From Apiosordaria backusii (Eukaryota; Ascomycota; Sordariomycetes; Sordariales; Lasiosphaeriaceae): a stretch of 64,000 bases of DNA. The DNA is taken from the NCBI GenBank assembly GCA_030549205.1, contig JAUKTV010000006.1, positions 1,692,501-1,756,500 of the forward strand. The letters run 5' to 3'. Under the pieces are notes generated by a model. That model had not been told where the DNA came from and ran no database searches. It saw only the letters and a program-made list of their open reading frames with translations. Positions 11,096 through 20,636 of the stretch are shown one piece after another; positions within the stretch are counted from its first letter, which is position 1, and each line of letters begins with the position of its first letter. Position numbers and translations under genes: made by a program.

Positions 11096-13390
11096 TTTAT
11101 ATAATATATAACCTATATAAATAAAAGAAATAAAAAGTAAAAGCTAAGCCTTTTTTTTAGTTTTATTTTATAATATATTTATAAAAAGAAAAATGACAGT
11201 TAAAATAAAAAATCTAACTTAAGCCTTAATATTTATATATCCAAGCTTTCTTTCCTAACTTCGAACCCTTTAGCCTTCCTAAGCCTCTCTTACTACCTTA
11301 AATAATTCCTAACTTTCTAACTTTACAGGCCTTTTTATAGTGCTTTAACTTTTTAATAGTAGCTTTTAGAACCTCTATATTAATTAAATATACCTTTAAG
11401 AAACTTTAAAACTATTAAGGAATACTATTTATAGTAAAAAAGGAGGTTAAAAAAAGAGGGAATTTAAGGTTATAAGTAAAGAAATTAAGGTTAATAGTTA
11501 AATTACTAAGGCTAATAGGCTTATAGGTAAGTAGGCTAGTATAGTTAAGCTAGTTTAACTACTATAAGGCCTTAAAGCTAAAGGTTAAAGTACTAAGTAG
11601 GCCGGTTATAAAGGCTAAAGTAGTAGGTAAGTAGGTAAAAAAAGAAGGTGCTAGTTTAAAGTTAAATAATTCCTAACTAATTAATTTAAAACCAGTGTTT
11701 TCTTTAACTTCTATAGAGCTAGTAAAAGCCTTAAAGCTAATAGAAGGTATTAAAAGAACTATAGAAATAGTAAGTAAGGTTAAAAAGTCCTTTTAAATTA
11801 ATAAGAATTAATAAAGCTAGGTTAAAAATATAATAAATAAATACTTATAAATAAACTATCGATTTTTAATTAATTAGAAGTTAAGTTAAAGGTTGAAAGT
11901 TGGATATTTAAAAGGTTAAAAACTATATTTAAATAGTAGTTATAGTTGAAAGTGGTGGTTATAGTTAAAAGTAGTGATTTAATTATATAGATTCAATGGA
12001 TTTTAAGGAAGGAAGTCCAGTATATATAACCGAAATAATACTTAATATACCCCCCTTTTAATACAATAATACCCTCCCTCCTTTATAATTTAACTGGAAG
12101 AAATACTACTTTAAAATATAACTTAATTTCTTTTATTTTTCTTTTTTTTCTATTTTAATATATATTTTATTTATTTATAAATCGAAGAAAAATATATATA
12201 TATTATAAATAATTTTTCTAAAATAGTAATAATAAGCTATATTTAGAAATTATTTAGTCTTAATTAAAAGCTCTATATTTGTTTATTAATAAAATATTAA
12301 ATATATAAGGTTTTTATTAAGAATATATAATTTAATATTTAAAAATAGAAAATATTAAAAATAGAAACTTAAAATACTACGTTGATTACTTAAGAATTTT
12401 TCTTTCTATAGTACTATTTTTATTAGATTTTTTTTACTATATATATAAGTAATATATTAAAAAAGAATACTAATAAAGATTTGTACTTCTTAACACTTAA
12501 ATTAAATTCCCTACTATAATTATATAGCAATTCTTCCTACTTAGATATTATTTACCTATAAGTGTTGAAAATTAGACTTTAAAGTGCTTTTATTGTAATA
12601 AATTATAATTATACCTATTAAAAGAAGGTAAATAAATTTAAAGAAAATTTATAATTATTTTTTAGCTTTTAATATATAATATATAATTATTATAGATTAC
12701 ATAAGTAAGTAGGGTTATTTATAAAATTAATTTAAACTATTTAAACTTTACTTCTTTTATAGTAAAATAGCGCTAAAATATTAGAGAATATTTTTATTTA
12801 AATTGGGATTTTGAAATATTAATTTATATTACTTTCTATAAATTAATATATAAATATATTTATAAAAGAAGTTTAATTTTAATTAAGAATTTGATCTTTT
12901 ATATATTATAAAGAATATACTTCTGTAAATAATATTTATTTAAAAATCAAAATATTTAAATATTAATTAAAAAATAATTTTCTTATAATAAGTAAGTAAA
13001 AAGGTTTTATAGATAATATTGTAATTCTTAATAGATTAATAATTAATACCTTTAAATATTATTCAAAAGCTATATTTCGAAAGTAGACTTTATCTTTTAT
13101 TATTGAAAATTAAATTATAATATTATAATTAATTATTTAACTTTTAAATTAATTATTAATAAAATAACGAATATTATTTTACGTAATTAAAAATAAAGTT
13201 ATTAACTACTTAATTTTAAATTCTATTTAACTCTCTCTCTTTTCCTTATCCTTCTTTTACCTTTTTTCTTTTTAAATAAACTAACCAATTATTAAGATAC
13301 TTATTAAGTTTTACTACTTTAACTTTTATTTACTTCTTCTATATAATATATATTTATTATTTTTTATAATAATTTATTATATAAAAGAAA

Positions 13391-13903
13391 TGGCTTTTAA
13401 AATCTAAGCTAAGCTTTCTAACGATATAAACCTTATTACCTACTTTAACCTTTTTAATAAATTCTATTAAGCAATTATTATATACGATAATTAGGAATTT
13501 AATACCTAGGTTAATAGCCTTAAGAATATATGTAATATAGTTTAGTATCTTATAAGTAATGTTTATTAAAAGGAAATAATATATATATTATATAGCTATA
13601 TATATATATTTTAAGTATATATTATATTTTATATATTTTATAATTAAATTTATATTAATTATTAATATTATTATAGCGGGAATGGTAATAGACTAGCTTA
13701 TCCTAAGGTTTAAAATGTACTTTAAATATAAGCTATAATTTAATATATATATATATATATAAATATTAATCTTCTTTATTAAAGAATAATACAGCCTATT
13801 ATAAAAAAGAAGATTACGTAATAATGGATTATAATAATATTCATTATTCTTAGTAGAGGCTATTAGTATATTATTTACTAGATTTACAGATTAGAGGTAT
13901 TTA

Positions 13904-13934
<31 letters not shown>

Positions 13935-14220
13935 TAGTTTTTTTATATTAATTTTAATATTATTTAGAAATCGAAAACGTTTGGTTATATAAAGATTAAT
14001 TTTCTTTACAATATAATCAGTAGCTTTAAAGCGAATTAGCAGATGAAACTGAATTTATAAGGCTTAATCGGTATTTAGGCCTTTTAAAGGAAGCTTAGGA
14101 ATTAAAAAGAAAAGAAAATATTAAAAAAAAAGAAAAAAAAGAAAGGAATATTAAAAGATATTATAAAGTAATAAAGAGGATAAAAAGAAGACAGAACAAA
14201 AGGTTTATAAAGCTTTTTAG
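13391..14220 (+). pseudogene. degenerate second open frame in the hAT element
   Basis: From ATG at 13391 a plus-strand frame reads MAFKI-stop-AKLSNDINLITYFNLF with stops at plausible Gln/Trp sites. A later stretch (about 14037-14220) reads ELADETEFIRLNRYLGLLKE followed by a strongly basic Lys/Arg tail (KKKEKKERNIKRYYK). I do not recognise the family. It could be an accessory gene of the transposon or a separate nested element; continuity between the two parts is not established. Confidence 0.4.
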
Positions 14221-14380
14221 TATTTAGGTTTATTTAATTAGTTTTATTTAATTAGTTTTATTTAGTTAGTTTTATTTAGTTTAGTTTTATTTATTTAGTT
14301 TTATTTAATTAATTTTATTAAATTACTTTTATTTATCTATTATATATTGATATATTTCTTTTTTCTATATAATATTAATT

Positions 14381-14488
14381 AATACTAGTTAGTACTATTA
14401 TAGTACTATTTAGTACTAACTAGTATTAATTAGTACTAATTAATACTAATTAGTATTGACTAGTACTATAATAGTACTAACTAGTATT
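14381..14488. repeat. 108-bp palindrome, copy 3
   Basis: The left arm starts AATACTAGTTAGTACTATTA and the right arm ends TAATAGTACTAACTAGTATT, an almost exact reverse complement. The centre is near 14435, 24 bp upstream of solo LTR B. Confidence 0.8.
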
Positions 14489-14511
14489 TTCTTAACTTCT
14501 TAATGCTTATT

Positions 14512-14938
14512 TGTGACGAACCCCTGATCAGAACCTCTGAAAGGGATACTCGGTTGAAAGGCAACTTCTGACAATTGGTTCGGTGCAGCTAAACAGTGCA
14601 CAACAAGATGTCTCAATGTAAACACAAGGTACCGTGAATACAAGCTGTGATTGCATACTGCGGAACTATCTACGAGCTATCTAGTTCCTCCGTATATATA
14701 GACTCTTTTCTAGTCGTGCTCCCCTTGCTCAGTGCCCTGAGCACACTGATCACCGTGCTTGGTCTGCTCAGTGCTCCGAGCAGACTGAGCATCCTACTCA
14801 GTCTGCTCAGCGTCCTGAGCGCACTGATCAACCGTTCCTTACCGTGATTGGCTCTCTGAGATGTATTCCTGATTGGTCCTTACTTTCCGTGGTTCCACAA
14901 CCAATCGTTATTCTCGTCCATATCCCAGGGTTGTGACA
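14512..14938 (+). mobile_element. solo LTR B, 427 bp, not RIP-mutated
   Basis: Starts TGTGACGAACCCC and ends GGTTGTGACA. A 5-bp duplication TTATT flanks it (14507-14511 and 14939-14943). The first ~190 bp are nearly identical to solo LTR A; the rest differs and holds repeated GCTCAGT / CTGAGCA phrases that could form stems. A TATATATA box lies at 14692-14700. GC-balanced in an AT-rich host element. Confidence 0.88.
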
Positions 14939-15350
14939 TTATTAATATAAAGTAGGCCTTATTATAGTATTTTTTATTATTTTTTAAGTATTCAAATACT
15001 ATTAACCTTATATTAATATTCCTTATACTTAATTTATAATTAATTATTCCTTAAAACTTCATCTTTTTACAAAAAAAAATCTAAAAAAAATAAAGAAAAC
15101 TTCGAATATTAAATTAACTAAAATTCCTAATACACTAGTACCGTATATAATAATATATATAAAAAAATAATAAAAAATACTAATATAAAAAATACTTAAT
15201 TTTTATTGTTAGTACTGACTAGTATACTAATACTAGTATTAGTATAGTACTAGTACTAGACTAGTATAGTACTGAGCCAGTACTAGTACTATACTATACT
15301 ACAAATACTAGTACTAGTACTAAATACTAGTGTACTAATTCCAAACTCTG

Positions 15351-16190
15351 CGACCTTCTACAGGATGACAGAGTTGTCCATATCTTCCTCGAGAAGAAGT
15401 ACCTTTACTGGCTCGAAGCTCTCAGTCTACTCCGAGCTATGCCGGAGGGTGTTATCGCTATAAGTCAGCTCGAGGGCCTGCTAGTAAGGAGAAGACTGAC
15501 CCTACACTAGAAACTCAGTCTGACACGGAGATATAGGGACAAAATGATGGGCGGCAGTCGGCCGACTTTGTTCGGGATGCACACCGGTTTGCTCTGTCTT
15601 ACAGATGGGTAATAGAGCAAGCTCCGCTCCAAGCATACGCATCAGCCCTCGTATTCGCTCTGGCTGGTAGCTTGATAAAGGCGTGCTTTAAGGCAGAAGA
15701 ACCTGACTGGATTAGAACGAAGCCTGTTGTGGAAGCGGATTGGAATGCATGCCTGCAGACATTAGAAGGCCATGGTAACTCGGTTTGCTCGGTCGCGTTC
15801 TCGCCTGACGGCCAGCGGCTCGCATCCGATTCGGACGACGTCACCGTCAAGATCTAGGATACCGCGTCCGGGCGCTGCCTTGAAACGATTAATATCGGCA
15901 CCCCAATAACCCATATATCATTTGACCATACCGACGGCTACCTACTTACCAATATCGGCCGAATAAAAATGGCTAGAGCAACTACAGAAAGCCCAATTAG
16001 GCCGGATAATTTAGAGAGACATGGCTATGGCTTTGGATAGGACCTGTCCTGGATTGCTTGCAATGGCCAGAACGTGCTCTGGCTGCCGTGGGAATACCGA
16101 CCGGGTTGCTTGGCTGTCTAAGGTCGGATGATATCCATCGGCTGCGTGTCGGGAAGGGTTCTTTTCATCGGTTTCTCACGAGATGTCTAA
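15351..16190 (+). pseudogene. 3' fragment of the NACHT-WD40 NLR gene, one WD40 repeat left
   Basis: Directly after the hAT end the plus frame reads DLLQDDRVVHIFLEKKYLYW and LEALSLLRAMPEGV, then after stops FVRDAHRFALSYRWVIEQAP and ACFKAEEPDWI, all standard linker segments of HET-E-like NLRs. One WD40 repeat follows (LEGHGNSVCSVAFSPDGQRL, then DVTVKI-stop-DTASG, where the stop replaces the expected Trp). The C-terminal cap follows (WIACNGQNVLWLPWEYRPGC, then SIGCVSGRVLFIGF), ending at 16188-16190. Functional relatives have many near-identical repeats; here only one remains. Several stops make this a pseudogene independently of the transposon. Confidence 0.9.
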
Positions 16191-17093
16191 TCAATTCCAA
16201 GTCTCCTCCGATTCATCGACTCTCTATTTTCATTTTTCTAGCGTGCCATCAGAAGGGTCTGGGGGAATAGGTAGATTTATTAGGATCTCATAAGCTTCTA
16301 GCATTTTCCATCGTTGCTAAGATGACAGATTTTCACTGTGCTAAACTGTACTGAACATTTGACGGTAGGAACAACCGGGGTCGAACAGAAGGTCTGAGCC
16401 ACTGAGACTATGCCCACTGTTGCTCGGTCTTTTCGGTTTCTGCTGGAATTTGTCTTGAAAGTAGCGCGATGGATTCTGTCTCAATATTCAGGTAGGTGGC
16501 CGGCGCCCTTGGCATTGACAGAAGCGAATAGGTACCTGATAGTACAAAATCGAAATAGATAAGCTCTTACACCAGCTCCTGCACAAGCAACATGGACCTT
16601 CTGAATGGCTTGCAATAGAATATCTGAACTATCTATTAAATGCAGTAAAATATAGATGGTCGCTATGAGCTCTCTCATAAAAAGTCCCCATGTCCTCCCA
16701 GCCTCAGCAAGAGACAAAGCTCCACCCCTTCCGTCATAAAATCGTAGTCGTCGTGTGCGAATCATTCTTAATCGGGTATTCCGTCTTTCCCGTTTCAGAT
16801 GACTGGTAGGTAATTACCACTGTATCATCAGAGCCGAATAGATCGACAACATCGTGGAATGTCGAGAGATTCCGGATGGTCTCGACTGGGCGTGGATGGC
16901 AGCACTAATGCTTTGACATTTCGTGGCGATGTTCCTTGGCAATGTTTCGTCGTCGAGGCGACTCAAGCCAGGCGTATTATACGTGCAATCCACAGGCCGT
17001 GATGGTGGCCTGTTTGTTCGATTCCCGAGCCCACGGCCTGTGTCAACAGCACCATCTTTGATCGCGCCAAAGTTTCTCCCTCCTAACATCCAT
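16191..17093. other. intergenic, no gene recognised
   Basis: Minus frames at 16481-16765 and 16814-17089 are open for 90 or so codons but have no recognisable domain and no supporting splice structure. Confidence 0.4.
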
Positions 17094-17339
17094 TTACCTC
17101 CCTGAAATCATCTCCCAGAGACTCGACCCCTTCCGAGGATGGGCGGATTCAACAGGGGCAAGGTGACTCCCGGTGGACTTGTTGATGGCGTCCAACACCT
17201 TCAGGTGCTCTTTCTTAAGCGCTTCAAAGTCCTCGTCGAGCTGCAAGTGCCATGGATACAGCACAAAGACCTGGAACCCCAGCGCCGATGTGGCGACGGC
17301 AAAGTTGGTGAGGGAAATCAGACGTGTGATGAACACCAT
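17094..17339 (-). CDS. small single-pass membrane protein, fungal conserved type
   Basis: 81 aa, single exon, ATG at 17339. The N-terminus MVFITRLISLTNFAVATSAL with following GFQVFVLYPW forms a hydrophobic segment (about residues 5-27). A soluble charged tail follows with DEDFEALKKEHLKVLDAI, a probable short amphipathic helix. This layout (one helix, a YPWH motif, an acidic-basic helix) resembles a widespread uncharacterised small ascomycete protein, which is why I accept this ORF among many shadows. Localisation is unknown; small proteins of this shape are often mitochondrial or ER, but nothing here decides. Confidence 0.55.
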   Translation of the reverse strand: MVFITRLISLTNFAVATSALGFQVFVLYPWHLQLDEDFEALKKEHLKVLDAINKSTGSHLAPVESAHPRKGSSLWEMISGR

Positions 17340-19711
17340 TTTGACCTGTTGAAACGAGCGGGTGGTGATGATCTGTCACGGTTGATCTGACGGAGCGATT
17401 GATTGTTACCGTGAAGGGTTGGAAAGGATTTTGTCAAGGTGGTACTTGAAGCACAGGAAAGACAGTCCGGTTGAGCGGAGGTACAGAGGGTCGAGAAGTT
17501 GGACCTTAAGGGTCAAGAGCAGAAGGAGAAAGTTGAATGGGGGGCAATGGCTGTTTATCAGTAGGTATAGAATGACCCAAGCCCTCACGTGGTCGCCGAG
17601 ACCCGGGATGCCAACGGTATGGGTCGCGGGTTGGCACAAGCTCTCGTGGCGACTTACTGATGATTATTGACAGGTAAGGAGAAAACTCCTTCCACCATGA
17701 TGATACCTCGGCATCATCCACGTGTCCATGCAAAGGGAAATTTGGTACTCCGGGCGCAGTGCCGGTGTACCCTCCGGCAGCGGGCCGATCCCAAATGCGG
17801 TCTTTTGGGACTAGCGTCCGACAGCAGGTCCGTGTTTGCCGGGTGAACACGGTATCTGGACCCACATTGCTGTCTGACCTCGTGGAGTCAGAGTCATGCG
17901 CAGTGGCGTGATGACGACCAAATGCGGCGCTAACTCGGACATGATTTTGGGCTGGAGCCAAAGTTGCTGACAATATTACCAAATCAGTCTGCAAGGTGAC
18001 AGCTCACACCCTGGACACTACAATCGCGACTGTAGAAGATCCATGTATGCCTCCGAAGCCCTATCTGTTCCGAGGCGGCCACTTCACCGTTGGATAGCTA
18101 TAGATGTCGTGACCGAGGACTGTGGGCTTGGCTGGGCAACAAGGCCAGGTGTGACTTGCAATCCGTTGGAAGAAAAAGTGATTATCTCGCAATCACCAGA
18201 CCCGCCAACATTTGTAGGTATTGCCGCTGGAAAGCTGGCGGTTGGTGTAGCAATTGACCCATCGGTGTTGACGATAGGATATGGGTCTTCAACGGAAGTG
18301 ACAGTGTTCAGTGTATGAAGTACAAGACCGAATTGAGGACAAAGGACGAAAGAAAATGTGATTCTTTGACATACCGAGGCATTGAGAGCATCTCTTTTTA
18401 TTACCTGGTACCATGGAAACCTCTCTTCCTCCATCTAAGAGATGCCCTCTCAGGAGTTGACTGAATCTAGACTTCGGCTACACCGCCTCATATTGGCCTA
18501 AAACCTACTGCAGCCCCAACCGATAAAGATATATTGAGGTATAATGCTCCTTCGGCCGCTTCTGCGCGCGAGCTCTTGGCGGCCGTACCATCCGCCAACA
18601 AGAAAGACTCCCTTGATTGATGTCCCACCGAGCCTCATATCAGTACTAGACCCACCCTTATCAACAACTGGCTACCAGCATTGAATGCCTAGCTGACGTT
18701 TTCTTGCCTAGCTTAGATAACGATGGTACCGCAGAGCGGCAGGCCACTGTACCAGCCATCCATAATTGCGGTCAGAAGCAACCACTAGCGAAGCCGGGCA
18801 GATTACCAACATGCCTCCAATCAGTTAGCGAGCCAACACTGTCACACCTAGAAGCTGAAAGCTGAGCTTCCTTTACTAGACTGTGCAACCTAAAGGAGTG
18901 CAGATTAACTTCCGTTGTGACTTGAAGAATTTTCCAACACCACGGCTCGGGAGTCGGCTTGAGATTGGGGATTGATTGGGATCTATAAGAAATGGACCGT
19001 ATCCGCGGTGTACTTCTCGCCAAGATACAAGGCGAGCCCCGAGTGATATTAGGGGACAGGGAAGGCTGCGGACAGCCAACAGATGGTCCGCCTGGAAACG
19101 ATCATAGGTGCTAGCCTGTGGCATTCAGGAAGGGAGTTAACGTACCATATAGCCACAGCTCGTAGGAAAGAGATTTATCTTTGCCGTTGTATTTGAGAAG
19201 AAATATTTTAGTACTCGCTAGGTGCTTTGATGGAGGATGCGGTCGGACTGACTGGACACTGATCTGGTCTGATGTTTCTTCCAACGGACTAATCCGAGAT
19301 TCTCGAGACAAAAACTTCCTCTGATTTCCAAGACTCAATTCATTACGAATCATGTTTCGATGTCTAGTGCCTGAAATGAGTCATCAAAGGTTTCGACATA
19401 ATCAACGCTGGTGAGACGTATATTCAGGGGTCATACCTAGCCCTAACCCTGACTGAACAACCACCCCCATGCTTTTATCCCTGAATCACACTGCTTCTCA
19501 AATCTATCCTTGGTCAGTTAAGATCAATGGGACTTATGCTCCTCTTCTGGCTTTAAAGACGAGAAGCGTAAACACCCTCTTCCTTGAAGAAACACCGTCC
19601 CCATTTCCACGTCTTCTGATCCCGTCCTGCCGCCACCCTCCAATGGTGCAAGGGAGTAAGTTGCCAAGGTTGCACGGAGAGTTTCGATGAGAAGCTCTCC
19701 TTCTCTTCTCA
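17340..19711. other. intergenic, no gene recognised
   Basis: A 2.4 kb gene-poor stretch. The minus frame 18084-18434 has a Thr/Ser/Pro/Gly-rich end that could be a secreted-protein exon, but no start or splice partner was found. The minus frame 17506-17994 looks fortuitous. A telobox-like AGCCCTAACCCT lies at 19439-19450. Confidence 0.4.
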
Positions 19712-20467
19712 TCACCTTCCTTCGTCTTGGAACACATGGGCCCGAAGCCATGTGCTGGCGTCTTGAATGCCGTCTGGAGAGTTAAACCAGTGCCCGCCAG
19801 TGGGGTACTCCCGCCATTCCACCTGAGCACCGAAACTCGAAAGACTGTCCCGAACCTCCCGTCCATTCTTGATCCTCGAGAGGGGGTCGTCAACGCAGTG
19901 TTGAACCAGCACAGGTGTAGTTCGCACGGCACTATCGTCATCAGGAACCCCGGCGAGGTCCAACACCGCCCTCGTGTCGGCTAGTGTTCTGCCAGGAAAC
20001 GGCATCCTCCCACTGAAGACCATCAATCCTCCCAGCCGCTTGGCTACATTGATGAGTGTATGCGCAGCTGTGGCACCACCCTGACTTAATCCTGCGAGCA
20101 CCACTTTCTCCGACTGTCCGCCCAGCTTCCGAACCTCCTTGTCCACAAGCACCCTGATACTTGCTACGCTTTCCTTTAGTCCATCGATTTGGAGCTCTTC
20201 TTTTTCGTGCAAGTTGGCAATATTCCATGTGTCAAACCACTGCGACATGCGGGCGGCGGGGAATCTGGCCGCAGCACGCAGCTCGCTTTGGGGGAAGACC
20301 CAGCGCACTGACGGGAAGAGGTCGGCGAGGCATCGGGATTCCGAGTCGCGCCATTCTTGGAACGAGGTCATAAAGTTGCTGGCTGTGTCGCCACGGCCGT
20401 GGAGAAAAATAACAGTGTGCGTGTGTGGTGCAGTTGGGGCAATGATACAGGTAGAAAGCGTCGCCAT
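19712..20467 (-). CDS. acyl-protein thioesterase / carboxylesterase family hydrolase
   Basis: 251 aa, single exon, close to the family's usual ~220-250 aa. All hallmarks of the PF02230 alpha/beta-hydrolase family are present: FLHGRGD (residues 21-27, oxyanion region), nucleophile elbow GLSQGGA with Ser128, an acid at Asp193/194 in HCVDDPL, and the catalytic His226 in TGGHWF. There is no signal peptide, so it is probably cytosolic. The family removes acyl groups from lipids or S-acylated proteins; fungal branches of this length are also annotated as phospholipase/carboxylesterase, and the exact substrate cannot be read from sequence. It lies 169 bp downstream of the stop of the papain-like gene, on the same strand. 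Confidence 0.88.
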   Translation of the reverse strand: MATLSTCIIAPTAPHTHTVIFLHGRGDTASNFMTSFQEWRDSESRCLADLFPSVRWVFPQSELRAAARFPAARMSQWFDTWNIANLHEKEELQIDGLKESVASIRVLVDKEVRKLGGQSEKVVLAGLSQGGATAAHTLINVAKRLGGLMVFSGRMPFPGRTLADTRAVLDLAGVPDDDSAVRTTPVLVQHCVDDPLSRIKNGREVRDSLSSFGAQVEWREYPTGGHWFNSPDGIQDASTWLRAHVFQDEGR

Positions 20468-20636
20468 CGCGCTTAATGTCGCCGAATCACCACTGGAAAA
20501 GGGTACCTAGGTAAGTTATCTGGTGGATGTTGAGATGGGACGGAGATTGATAGAAGTTGTGGGTGGGACCTTGCAGCAAACAGAATTCAGGCGCCGCTGC
20601 AGCACGTGGGGCACTAAAAGAAGTGCTAACAATTGT

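Larger units (their letters stand above)
2838..15350 (+). mobile_element. RIP-degraded hAT-superfamily DNA transposon, 12.5 kb, inserted in the NLR gene
   Basis: Both ends can be placed exactly. The left end reads CAGAGTTTGGATTAGTA and the right end, reverse-complemented, reads CAGAGTTTGGAATTAGTA (one-base gap). The flanks carry an identical 8-bp direct repeat CGACCTTC at 2830-2837 and 15351-15358. Eight-base target duplications with CAG-starting inverted repeats are the hallmark of hAT elements, and a degenerate hAT transposase lies inside (6478-10266, plus). Both subterminal zones are packed with AGTACTAGTACTA-like motifs. The whole body is extremely AT-rich with Trp/Gln-to-stop changes, as RIP leaves it, while the NLR flanks stay GC-balanced. 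At 12.5 kb it is long for hAT; nested insertions and minisatellites explain part of this. Confidence 0.9.

Noticed and set aside
2838..15350. Starship-type giant element (tyrosine-recombinase captain)
   Set aside because: Inverted repeats, 8-bp duplication and hAT transposase motifs explain the insertion; no DUF3435-like captain was seen.
17506..17994. 162-codon minus-strand ORF as a gene
   Set aside because: No domain, no signal, uneven composition and no homology pattern; open probably by chance in GC-balanced DNA.
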